Origin: Treponema sp.
Lineage (GTDB): Bacteria > Spirochaetota > Spirochaetia > Treponematales > Breznakiellaceae
Direction: 5' to 3'
DNA: 64,000 bases
Assembly: GCA_009781635.1 (NCBI GenBank)
Contig: WQXU01000012.1
Location: 1-64,000 of the forward strand
The notes under the pieces are model-generated. The model did not search any database, was not told the origin of the DNA, and saw only the letters and a list, made by a program, of their open reading frames with translations. Below, in pieces: positions 42,380-50,814 of this stretch (position 1 is the stretch's first letter; each line of letters opens with the position of its first letter). Both the position numbers and the translations under genes were made by a program.

Positions 42380-42466
42380 GTGATAAATATTCTTATCACT
42401 CTTGTGTAATTCGCTGTAATTCCTTATCCAGTAAGGAGTTACATGTAATTGTCATCTGGAATTACA
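42380..42466 (+). promoter_or_regulatory. Repeated TGTAATT elements upstream of the sigma-54 promoter
   Basis: GTGATAA/TTATCAC (42380-42399) forms an inverted repeat. TGTAATT occurs at 42405, 42415 and 42444, with the inverse AATTACA at 42460. GTAATTCCTTA (42416-42426) and TAAGGAGTTAC (42432-42442) form an 11-bp inverted repeat with one mismatch. Such clustered dyads upstream of a -24/-12 promoter are typical binding sites of an enhancer-binding activator, here placed close, 5-90 bases upstream. Confidence 0.55.
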
Positions 42467-42469
42467 AAC

Positions 42470-42486
42470 TTGGCACACATCTTGCT
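42470..42486 (+). promoter_or_regulatory. Sigma-54 (-24/-12) promoter
   Basis: TTGGCAC (42470-42476), five bases, then TTGCT (42482-42486) match the YTGGCACG-N4-TTGCW consensus at every conserved base with the required 10-base GG-to-GC phasing. It lies 54 bases before ATG 42540 of the sigma-factor gene. No sigma-70 promoter is evident here. Confidence 0.75.
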
Positions 42487-42539
42487 ATGTAATAAACAAC
42501 ATTTCCAGGTATGTTAACACTGGATGGGGAGGGGATTAT

Positions 42540-43391
42540 ATGCAAAAGAAGACAACAAGATCAAATGACAACCTGCTTGAAACATATTTCCGGCAGATTA
42601 AAGTATTTCCTCTCTTGTCATTTGAAGAAGAGCTGGAATTGTCAAAAAAAGCGCAGGCAGGAGATAACGATGCGCTTCATAAACTTGTAAACTCTAATTT
42701 GCGGCTCGTTGTTAAAATAGCAGGGTTATTTGAAGTCCCCGGTATTCCGCTTCTGGATATGATTCAGGAAGGAAATATCGGTTTGATTCATGCCGCCAAA
42801 AAATATGATTACCGCAAGAATGTGCGTTTTTGTACTTACGCAAGCTGGTGGATAAGGCAGTTTATCAGCAGGTTTATTGCTAACAGGCGGCGGCTTGTCC
42901 GTCTGCCTCAGCGTAAGGAAGAAACCCTGCGCAGAATACAGTATACGTATCATGTGCTTTGCCAGAGCCTTATGCATCAGCCGAAGAATTCCGATATTGC
43001 AAAAGAACTTGGTATTCCTGTAAAGGATGTTGATTCATTTGTAAGTATAGCGGCTGAGTCCATTTCTTATGATTATAATAATGCAGATGATGAGAGTGTG
43101 AGCGCTGTCGATATCCACGAGGATTATACTTATTGCCCGGAACGGAGCCTGCTGAAAAAAGCATCCAGCGACGGGACAATGAGACTGTTGGATAAATTAA
43201 AGGACAGGGAAAAGAGAATCTTAAGTTACCGTTATCAGCTAAATGGCTGTGAGCCACACACCTTAAGAGAAATCGGAGACAAGCTTGATATTTCACCGGA
43301 GACTGTCCGTCAGATTGAGCAGAAGGCATTAAGAAAAATTCGCAATCATGTAAAGGAACTGCGTGAGCTCATGTATGTAGAAGCCATCTAG
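42540..43391 (+). CDS. Alternative sigma-70-family factor (RpoD/RpoS-like)
   Basis: A 283-residue sigma factor without region 1.1. NLLETYFRQIKVFPLLSFEE is region 1.2; LDMIQEGNIGLIHAAKKYDY with FCTYASWWIRQFISRFIANR is region 2 (core- and -10-binding); VRLPQRKEETLRR and NSDIAKELGIPVKDVDSFVS is region 3; YRYQLNGCEPHTLREIGDKL with SPETVRQIEQKALRKIR is region 4.2. It is close to group-2 factors such as RpoS rather than ECF types. GGGAGGGG lies 5 bases before the ATG. A canonical sigma-54 promoter lies directly upstream. Spirochaete parallel: in Borrelia, RpoN with Rrp2 drives rpoS transcription; a similar cascade is inferred here. Confidence 0.92.
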   Translation: MQKKTTRSNDNLLETYFRQIKVFPLLSFEEELELSKKAQAGDNDALHKLVNSNLRLVVKIAGLFEVPGIPLLDMIQEGNIGLIHAAKKYDYRKNVRFCTYASWWIRQFISRFIANRRRLVRLPQRKEETLRRIQYTYHVLCQSLMHQPKNSDIAKELGIPVKDVDSFVSIAAESISYDYNNADDESVSAVDIHEDYTYCPERSLLKKASSDGTMRLLDKLKDREKRILSYRYQLNGCEPHTLREIGDKLDISPETVRQIEQKALRKIRNHVKELRELMYVEAI

Positions 43392-43460
43392 TGTCCTGTA
43401 TTATTCGGATAACAGATAATATTTCGGTTTTGGCTACTCCCAAAATTTGGTAATAAACTC

Positions 43461-43466
43461 TATAAT
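43461..43466 (+). promoter_or_regulatory. -10 element just upstream of the RNB gene
   Basis: A consensus TATAAT ends 6 bases before ATG 43473, without a Shine-Dalgarno site. The expected -35 position is poor. Confidence 0.4.
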
Positions 43467-43472
43467 TATCTG

Positions 43473-45380
43473 ATGATAATGGAGAATTCTCTTGTTGTTT
43501 ATAAAAATAAACCGGCAATTGTAAAAGAAAAGGCAGACGGGAAGTTTTCTATTCTTCTGCAGGATGGAACGCAGATAAAAGTAAGAGACAAGGATATTGA
43601 GCTGATTCATCCCGGCCTTGTTAAAGACTTTAAATCCATAATTGACAATGAACTTTCTGTATCTGCAATCCGCGAAGCATGGGAATTACTTTCAGAAGAG
43701 AGTACTCCAATGTCTTTAAAGGATTTATCCTTATTTATATTTAATCAGTTCACACCGGCTTCGGCTTATACAGTTTATTCTTTGCTTCGTGACGGGCTCT
43801 ATTTTTCCGGCGCCATTTCAAAAATTATTCCGCGCAGTAAAGCTGAAACAACTGCAGAAGAGGCAAAGAGAGAAACGCTGCAGCGTGAAACAGGCGAGAG
43901 AACGCGCTTTCTTGAGTATTTAAAAACATGTTTGAAAAATACGGGAAGCTCAATAACAGTGCAGATTTCTTCTGAGGATGCGCGGTTCATGCAGGATATA
44001 GAAGCGCTGGCTTACGGTAAATCAGCAAAGAGCCGCACCATGAAAGACCTTGGGCTTGGCGAAACTCCGGAAGATGCGCACTTATTGCTTTTAAAATCCG
44101 GTTTCTGGACAGGGATGATTAATCCTCATCCCGGGCGTTTTGGCCTTTCGCTGTCCGGTGCAGACATTTGTCCTTCAGCTCCGCCTTTGGAAGAAAAGCG
44201 GCAGGATCTTTGCCATCTTCCTGCATTTGCAATTGACAGTCCGTGGAGCAATGATCCTGATGATGCCATATCAATTGAAACTGCAGATTCGCAAATGTCA
44301 TCAGTGCTTTATGTTCATATAGCGGACCCTGCTTCTTCAATCGTTTTTGACAGCCCTGCGGAAAAAGAAGCCCGTGATCGCGGCGCTACCTTATACCTCC
44401 CCGAAGGCGCTGTCCGGATGTTAGCTGACGATGTCCTGCCTTTGTACGCGCTGGGGCTCAGTGAAAAATCATTTGCGCTTACTTTTAAAATGACAATTGA
44501 TGAAAGCGGCGCAGTTACCGGGACTGAAATTTTTCCTTCCATAATAAAAGTGCGCCGCATAACTTATGAAAATGCAGACATGGAAATGGAAAACGGAAAT
44601 GACGGCGCTGTGCTGCACTCCCTGTATGATCTATCGCAGAAAATTAATAAAAGACGCGCCGCTCAGGGAGCGGTAAATATTGAGCTTCCCGATGTTCATA
44701 TTACTGTTGAAAACGAATGTGTAAAAATAGAACCTGTTATGGAATGGCGCTCTGCTCTGATTGTAAAGGAATGCATGATAGCGGCGAATGAAGGCGCGGG
44801 AACATGGGCCGCTCAAAGAGGACTTGCCTTTCCATATATCAGCCAGGAAGCGGAACTGCCCAATGATCACATGAAACTTGCAAGAGCCGGCATGGCAGGA
44901 GCTATACAACTGCGCAAATGCATGAGGCCTCGTATTCTTTCTGTAAAACCGGGCCGTCATCAGGGGCTTGCCCTTGATACATATACGCAGGTAACAAGTC
45001 CCCTGCGCCGTTACACTGATTTACTTGCGCACATTCAGATACGCGCATTTTTACGCGGCGAAAAACCTCTTGGCGCAGATGATGTTTCGGCGCGTCTTGG
45101 TTTCAGTGAAGCCGCCGCAGCCGCCGTTGTTCAGGCTGAACGCGCCTCGGAAAATCACTGGAAAATGGTTTACCTGTCCGGTAAAAAAGATTCACTGTGG
45201 GATGCGACAGTGCTTGAAAACAAAGGCAGCCGCTGGGCGGTTATGATTCCCTTGCTTGCCATGGAAACCCAGGTTGCCCTGCAGCGCAGTGTTTCACCTA
45301 ACGACAGCATCAAACTGGTTTTAAAATCCGTTAATATTGCAAAGGGTGAAGCAGTATTTGTTTCAGCTACCAGAGAATGA
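43473..45380 (+). CDS. RNase II/R-type exoribonuclease (RNB domain)
   Basis: A 635-residue 3'-5' exoribonuclease. An N-terminal cold-shock/OB-like region (residues about 1-70) and a helical linker precede the RNB domain at about 255-570: AIDSPWSNDPDDAISIETAD carries the clustered catalytic aspartates, and VTSPLRRYTDLLAHIQIRAF is the conserved C-terminal block. The last 55 residues can form an S1-like domain. It is shorter than RNase R and closer in layout to RNase II. The start could be ATG 43473 or 43479; no ribosome site is clear. Its stop lies inside the end of the converging Lhr gene, an overlap of 14 bases. Confidence 0.88.
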   Translation: MIMENSLVVYKNKPAIVKEKADGKFSILLQDGTQIKVRDKDIELIHPGLVKDFKSIIDNELSVSAIREAWELLSEESTPMSLKDLSLFIFNQFTPASAYTVYSLLRDGLYFSGAISKIIPRSKAETTAEEAKRETLQRETGERTRFLEYLKTCLKNTGSSITVQISSEDARFMQDIEALAYGKSAKSRTMKDLGLGETPEDAHLLLLKSGFWTGMINPHPGRFGLSLSGADICPSAPPLEEKRQDLCHLPAFAIDSPWSNDPDDAISIETADSQMSSVLYVHIADPASSIVFDSPAEKEARDRGATLYLPEGAVRMLADDVLPLYALGLSEKSFALTFKMTIDESGAVTGTEIFPSIIKVRRITYENADMEMENGNDGAVLHSLYDLSQKINKRRAAQGAVNIELPDVHITVENECVKIEPVMEWRSALIVKECMIAANEGAGTWAAQRGLAFPYISQEAELPNDHMKLARAGMAGAIQLRKCMRPRILSVKPGRHQGLALDTYTQVTSPLRRYTDLLAHIQIRAFLRGEKPLGADDVSARLGFSEAAAAAVVQAERASENHWKMVYLSGKKDSLWDATVLENKGSRWAVMIPLLAMETQVALQRSVSPNDSIKLVLKSVNIAKGEAVFVSATRE

Positions 45381-48300
45381 GCTTTCCACGGTCGCTTTCA
45401 AACCCCTGCTCCTTAAAGACATCCGCATAACTGCTCTGTGACGCTTCCTTCCTGTTGATCTTTTCTACAATAATTTTTTTCTCCTGCTGCACGGCCCTTG
45501 TACGGGGTACTTTAAACAGTGTTATTAATTTTGCAATATCAGGATCATCGGCTTTAATGAAAATCTCAAGTTCTTTGCCGTTCTTTGCGGAAATTGCGAT
45601 AAGAGATGCATCCCTGTAATAAAGCCTGTTGTTTACGCTCCTTGCGCATAAGCGGTAGCTAAGTCCTTCTATTTCTAGTCCTGCGGGGCTTGCAGGATCT
45701 GATGCATTCATCCAGTAGATGTCTTTGTAGTTTTCCGCCTGTTCAAGTTCTGCGGCAATTGACACCGGTGCAAATTGCAGTGAATTAATGCCTGCAAAAA
45801 ACCGTCCTGTAACAAGCTCACCTGCAAGTTCCAAGCGCCGCATGACAGGTAACAGTTTTGACCAGGAAAAAACAGAATCCTCATTTGCAAGCAGGGGACG
45901 GCAGAGTATTCCAAAGCGATCCAGAAGGAGACGGACACGATCGCGTTTAATGGCATCTTCTTCGATTGGATCCGCTGCGTCCTGCCCGTCCATGAGAATG
46001 GAAAACCAGTTTCCATGTACAGGCGCTCCGCTTTTCCAGCGGTTTTTTAAGGCGCTTGGAATACGCCCATGGCGTCCGAGGGGACGATGATCGCCTGCAG
46101 CCTGCGGAATTTCAATTTCTTTTGGAACAAATCCATATTCTATTCCCCTTCTTACAGGTTCTAAAGAATCCGCTGTAAGTTTTCCATGCCAGACTTCGTT
46201 CCAAAGAGCTTCGGCGCAGGAGCGGCTGTCCGATTTAAACTCTTCTTTTATCTCCCAGAAATCGCGCGGACGGTAAAAGAATGTTGAGGATGCAAGCTGC
46301 GCCATTTTATTCTGCGTGTCAGAAGGGCTGTCTTTTTTTATTGCGCCAAAATGGTTTTCTTCTTTTTGAGTTTCGAATATCAAGTCCAGATCTTCCGGAC
46401 GGCAAAAGCCAATCCTCTCTTTCCCTGCGCCGTACCATATAAGCTGGCCGTCTTTTATTTCACGGTTTATATTTTCAGGTGTGTATGACTGGTTTCTTGC
46501 GCAGAGGATTTCACTTTCCCATATTTTTACAGGCGCCGTCCATGCATACAGGCTCTTTCTGAAAGCAGCCGTATCGTTTCCGAATCCCTGGCGAAGGGCA
46601 ATGAAGGGAACAATTAAAGAAGCAGGGCGTTCTTTTATAACAGGCCGTTCTTTTTTACGCGAGAGACGCAAAAGCATTTCCAGGTTTTCACGATCGCAGA
46701 CATAAAGATTGTTTTCAACTTCAACATCGCGCAGCGCTTCTTCAACTTCAACCAGGGCATCCAGAGCATCTTCTGTTTCGGCGGAAGAAGTTCCGAAAAC
46801 AGCGCATATCCTTTCCATGGAAACAGGCCCTTCGTACCGAAGCCACTGGCCAAGCGCATTAAGAGGCTCGTTAATCCATATTTCTTCCCATTCGCGGTGA
46901 ATAACCGAGGCTATACAAGCGCCTTTTCGCATAACAGTTTTGATTTTATTCTTGTCAATATTTTCGATTATTTCTTTTGGCATTAGCGCGCAGAGCGTTT
47001 CCCATTCATCTGCGGGGATTGCAATGCGTTCCTTTACCCATTCGTTCAGGGAGAGAGCGTCATCCGGCGCATAGCCCTGTATTTCCCTGCGCAGTCTGGA
47101 AACAAAACTGTCAACTGCCGCTGTTTTTAAAACAGGACGCAGGCTGGCATTACTTATTGCATCTTCTATTGCCCTGTCAGAAAGAGTTGCAGATTTTGAT
47201 GCTGCAAGATCGCTTCGCTCATCATATTCATACATGAAAGCGTTGGTTTCCTGCCTGACAATATCCCTGGAAAAAGGGCTTGGATTGTTTGTATGAAAAA
47301 ATGACAAGTTAATGCCGCCGCTGTTTATAGAAGAAATTAATTCGCGGAAACCGTTCATGTCGAAGGTATCGACAAGGCAGCTTCGCCAGCTTTCGGCGGT
47401 TACAGGAAAACCGTCCTCTTCCGCAACTGCGTCAAACAGACGCTTCGCTCTCTGGCGCATTATCCAAAGCGGCGTACGTTTGCCGAACGGCGCCTTGGGA
47501 AGTAATAGACTGCGTTCGGCGGCCTCACGGAAATTTGCGCCGAAGACCCCTGAGCTTTCAAGGCGGTTTCTGAACAGGCGTTCTGCGCGGATAAGTCCTC
47601 CCTTTTCTGCGCGTTCAAGATTTAATAAAGAGGCGCGGAAAAGATCTTCCATGCTGACGGCTCCCGCTTCTTCCAGGCCGGGGCGGGGTATTAAAAAGAG
47701 TATGTTATCATCACTGGAGAAACATGCTACGCGCAATTTAACATATTCTTCAAGTTCCATGCTTAGGGCAAGCGAAAGGGGAAAGTTTACCTGTCCGCCG
47801 CGGAAGCTATGAAAAACAACAGAGCAGAAATCTCTGTTTAATTCATTGCCCTTTATAATTTCCAATATGATGTTTTTACTGTCAGGAAGAGGCAGCTTGT
47901 TTTGCGCAAAATGCTGCAAATCAAGAAATTCTTTAAGAGAATTGCGCGCCTCTTGTGAAAGACAGTCAGGAACATCAGATGTTCTGTTGTACTCATCAAG
48001 AAGAGAGAGCAGCCTTTGCGTGAGATTTATACTGCGGTAAAGCGCCTCTCCCTTCCAGAAAGGAATATAATCCGCTCTTTTGTCCATCGGAATAACTTCT
48101 ACAGATTCGCTGCTGATGCTTGCAATCCTCCAGCCGCGCGCGCCGAAATCGAAACAGTCTCCGATAGCGCGCTCCCACACAAACTCTTCGTCAAGTTCGC
48201 CGATTTTTGTTCCATCGGCAAGTCTTAAGGAATAAAGCCCGCGGTTTGCGATCACGCCTCCCGATGAATAGAGCAGGGTAGTGGTTCCGTCAAGAATGCC

Positions 48301-49791
48301 TATTGTACCTTCGATTTTATCAAACCAGATTCGCGGTTTAACGTCGCGTAAGCGTGTCGGGTTTTCTTTGGATGCAAGTCCTGCAAGCATAAGTACAACA
48401 CGGTAATATGAATCATAGTTAAGATTTCTGAATATGTAAAAGTTTTTTATGTGATCATAAAGTTCATCGATATTTCTGTTTTTTTCGGCGCAAAGCGCAA
48501 GCGTTAACTGCGCAAGTATATCCAAAGGGTTTTCTATCGGACGGACTTCTTCGATATCCCGCTCGTCGACAGCGCTTTTTAAGGCGGCTGCCAGCAGCAG
48601 ATCCTTTCCGTGGAAGGCAAACAGCCTTCCCCTGCTTGTTTGTCCGACACTGTGGCCTGAACGTCCAATCCGCTGCAGAACCTGGGATACATTGACAGGG
48701 CTGCCTGCAAGCACAACCTCGTCTATATCGCCGATATCAATTCCAAGTTCCAAAGACGCAGTAGCAACCACACAGGGAAGCCTTCCCTCTGCAAGCCCCT
48801 TCTCTACGCTGCGCCGCAGTTCTTTTGAAAGAGAGCCATGATGAGGATACGCGACAGCTCCTGCGGAAAGCCGTCCGCTGTTTAAATTCTGTCCGGCGCT
48901 TTTTGCAAACACGGCCGCCGCTTCGGTGTTGATAAAATAACACAGACGCTCCGCCCTGCGCCTTGAATCGGCAAAAACAAGCAGGGTTGCGCCTTCCCAG
49001 ATGCGCCTTATAACGTATTCAATTAATGGCGTGTAACGCGATCCCGGCTTGCTGTCATCCATGTCAGGATATTCAATTCTAAAATCAATTTTCTTTTCTG
49101 CGGGCGGAGAAACAATGTTAACCTTTCTTGCGCTGTGTTTTCCTGCAATGCTGCCTATGAAATCCGCCGTTATCTGCGGGCTTCGGACAGTAGCAGAAAG
49201 GCTTATCCTCTGAAACTCTCCTGCAATATGCGCAAGCCTGTCTATCTGGCAGGAAAGAAATGCGCCTCTTTTATTGCCAATCATCGCATGAACTTCGTCA
49301 ATGATAAGGTATTTAACATTAGACAAGGTCTGCCTGCCCTTTGGGTTTAAAAGAAGAATGGAAAGGCTCTCGGGTGTAAGGGCCAGAATGGACGGCGGAT
49401 GAATCAGAAAGCGCCTGCGCTGGGATTGCGGCGTATCGCCGGATCTTGTTTCCACTCTTACAGGCGGAAAGGGAAGGCCCTCCTTTTCAAAGCAGGCTTT
49501 AATTGCAGCTAATGGTTCAAGCAGGTTACGTTTAATGTCTTCGTTTAAAGCTTTAAGAGGAGAGATATAAAGCACCGAGAGTTTATCCGCCTGATATTCG
49601 CCATTTGAGCAGAAACGCGAGATTGCAGAAAGAAATGCAGTAAGTGTCTTGCCGCTGCCTGTCGGCGCAAGAGCAAGGACATGCTCGCCCCTTTCTATAA
49701 GCGGCCAGGCTTCTGCCTGAACCGGAGTGGGATTTCCGTACTCTGCGGTAAACCAGCTACGAATCAGCGGATGGAATGTCTGCGGCAGCAT
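45367..49791 (-). CDS. lhr: Lhr-type large DEAD/DEAH helicase
   Basis: A 1474-residue helicase. N-terminal core: Q-region PTPVQAEAWP, Walker A LAPTGSGKT (about 41-49), LYISPLKALNEDI (Ia), IIDEVHAM (motif II, DEVH), SLSATV (III), ATASLELGIDIGDIDEVV (V) and LQRIGRSGHSVGQ (VI). The Lhr winged-helix and Lhr-specific domains follow up to about 900, and a long C-terminal extension completes the protein. Lhr helicases act in DNA repair and possibly RNA metabolism. The start overlaps the OppF gene by 35 bases and no ribosome site is seen, so the two genes are probably coupled. Full length for the Lhr/LhrC group. Confidence 0.9.
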   Translation of the reverse strand: MLPQTFHPLIRSWFTAEYGNPTPVQAEAWPLIERGEHVLALAPTGSGKTLTAFLSAISRFCSNGEYQADKLSVLYISPLKALNEDIKRNLLEPLAAIKACFEKEGLPFPPVRVETRSGDTPQSQRRRFLIHPPSILALTPESLSILLLNPKGRQTLSNVKYLIIDEVHAMIGNKRGAFLSCQIDRLAHIAGEFQRISLSATVRSPQITADFIGSIAGKHSARKVNIVSPPAEKKIDFRIEYPDMDDSKPGSRYTPLIEYVIRRIWEGATLLVFADSRRRAERLCYFINTEAAAVFAKSAGQNLNSGRLSAGAVAYPHHGSLSKELRRSVEKGLAEGRLPCVVATASLELGIDIGDIDEVVLAGSPVNVSQVLQRIGRSGHSVGQTSRGRLFAFHGKDLLLAAALKSAVDERDIEEVRPIENPLDILAQLTLALCAEKNRNIDELYDHIKNFYIFRNLNYDSYYRVVLMLAGLASKENPTRLRDVKPRIWFDKIEGTIGILDGTTTLLYSSGGVIANRGLYSLRLADGTKIGELDEEFVWERAIGDCFDFGARGWRIASISSESVEVIPMDKRADYIPFWKGEALYRSINLTQRLLSLLDEYNRTSDVPDCLSQEARNSLKEFLDLQHFAQNKLPLPDSKNIILEIIKGNELNRDFCSVVFHSFRGGQVNFPLSLALSMELEEYVKLRVACFSSDDNILFLIPRPGLEEAGAVSMEDLFRASLLNLERAEKGGLIRAERLFRNRLESSGVFGANFREAAERSLLLPKAPFGKRTPLWIMRQRAKRLFDAVAEEDGFPVTAESWRSCLVDTFDMNGFRELISSINSGGINLSFFHTNNPSPFSRDIVRQETNAFMYEYDERSDLAASKSATLSDRAIEDAISNASLRPVLKTAAVDSFVSRLRREIQGYAPDDALSLNEWVKERIAIPADEWETLCALMPKEIIENIDKNKIKTVMRKGACIASVIHREWEEIWINEPLNALGQWLRYEGPVSMERICAVFGTSSAETEDALDALVEVEEALRDVEVENNLYVCDRENLEMLLRLSRKKERPVIKERPASLIVPFIALRQGFGNDTAAFRKSLYAWTAPVKIWESEILCARNQSYTPENINREIKDGQLIWYGAGKERIGFCRPEDLDLIFETQKEENHFGAIKKDSPSDTQNKMAQLASSTFFYRPRDFWEIKEEFKSDSRSCAEALWNEVWHGKLTADSLEPVRRGIEYGFVPKEIEIPQAAGDHRPLGRHGRIPSALKNRWKSGAPVHGNWFSILMDGQDAADPIEEDAIKRDRVRLLLDRFGILCRPLLANEDSVFSWSKLLPVMRRLELAGELVTGRFFAGINSLQFAPVSIAAELEQAENYKDIYWMNASDPASPAGLEIEGLSYRLCARSVNNRLYYRDASLIAISAKNGKELEIFIKADDPDIAKLITLFKVPRTRAVQQEKKIIVEKINRKEASQSSYADVFKEQGFESDRGKLILW

Positions 49792-50767
49792 AATTAAAAC
49801 AGCGGATTGAATGCCCGGATGATTCTATATTTGTCAGTGCAGGATGTTCGCAAAAACATCTTTCTGCCGCCTGCGGGCATCTTGGAGCAAATGAGCATGA
49901 AGTATCATGCAGGGAAATACCTTGGCTTTCATTTTTTATAAGTTCATTGCGCTTATTGGTATCAGGAATTCCGGCAGCTGATGAAAAAAGAAGCTTTGTA
50001 TACGGATGCATCGCCTTGCTGTATAAATCTGAAGCCCTTGCCTCTTCCATCAATTCACCTTTATACATTACTCCGATACGGTCACAGAAATAACAGGCAA
50101 CTTTTAAATCGTGAGCTATAAATAAAAATGATATATCCCTTTTTTCACGGATGTCGAGTAATAGATTTAAAATCTGTCCCTGAATGGAAACATCCAAAGC
50201 GGATACAACTTCATCGCATATAAGAACTTCTGGCTCCATTAAAAGCGCGCGCGCAATGGAAATTCTCTGGCGCTGTCCGCCGGAAAACTCTGAAGGCCGT
50301 TTTTCAAGATCAGATTCCTGAAGTCCGACTTCTTCCAGAATGGAAGCCGCTTTTTCGCGCAGGCTTTTTTCATTAACGCCTCTGCGCCTTAAAGGACGGC
50401 GGCAGCCGGAAACTAAAACTTCATACACGCTCATTCTGGGATTAAGAGATCTTGCCGGGTCCTGAAAAATATACCTCACCTTTTCCCTGTAAGAACCAAG
50501 CGCATCTTTTTTAAGAGCGCAAACGGATATTGTTTCATCTTTCTGCTGAAACAGAATTTCCCCCGAGTCAGCTTCATACATGCGCACCAGCATCCGCGCT
50601 GTAGTTGTCTTACCGCAGCCTGATTCACCCACAAGCCCGTAGGCCTCGTTCCTGCCAATGGAAAATGAAATATCGTTTACTGCATTTACAAAACGCCCAA
50701 AACGGGCAAAGAACCCCGCTTCAAGATTAAAGCGTTTGTATAAATGTGAAACTGTTAATAAGGACAT
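49757..50767 (-). CDS. oppF: Oligopeptide/dipeptide ABC transporter ATPase (OppF/DppF type), orphan
   Basis: A 336-residue ATPase. Walker A GLVGESGCGKTT near 45, the signature FSGGQRQRISIARALLMEPE and Walker B EVLICDEVVSALDVSIQGQI are complete; the C-terminal oligo_HPY region (SFAPRCPQAAERCFCEHPAL) with conserved cysteines marks OppD/DppF-type proteins, which bind an iron-sulfur cluster there. No permease, binding protein or OppD partner adjoins it. It precedes lhr and overlaps it, suggesting an unrelated co-transcribed pair. ATG 50767 has no ribosome site; TAGAAA-17-TATAAT ends 6 bases upstream. It is divergent from secA with 47 bases between. Confidence 0.87.
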   Translation of the reverse strand: MSLLTVSHLYKRFNLEAGFFARFGRFVNAVNDISFSIGRNEAYGLVGESGCGKTTTARMLVRMYEADSGEILFQQKDETISVCALKKDALGSYREKVRYIFQDPARSLNPRMSVYEVLVSGCRRPLRRRGVNEKSLREKAASILEEVGLQESDLEKRPSEFSGGQRQRISIARALLMEPEVLICDEVVSALDVSIQGQILNLLLDIREKRDISFLFIAHDLKVACYFCDRIGVMYKGELMEEARASDLYSKAMHPYTKLLFSSAAGIPDTNKRNELIKNESQGISLHDTSCSFAPRCPQAAERCFCEHPALTNIESSGHSIRCFNYAAADIPSADS

Positions 50768-50773
50768 GAGTTC

Positions 50774-50802
50774 ATTATATTGAAACTTAATTTTTTTTTC
50801 TA
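50774..50802 (-). promoter_or_regulatory. Leaderless promoter of the oppF-lhr pair
   Basis: On the minus strand TAGAAA (50802-50797), 17 bases, consensus TATAAT (50779-50774), then 6 bases to ATG 50767. It overlaps the secA promoter on the other strand. Confidence 0.5.
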
Positions 50803-50808
50803 TATATT
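50780..50808 (+). promoter_or_regulatory. Leaderless promoter of secA
   Basis: TTGAAA (50780-50785), 17 bases (mostly T), TATATT (50803-50808), then 6 bases to ATG 50815. No Shine-Dalgarno site exists in the 47-base spacer. Confidence 0.6.
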
Positions 50809-50814
50809 GTCATT

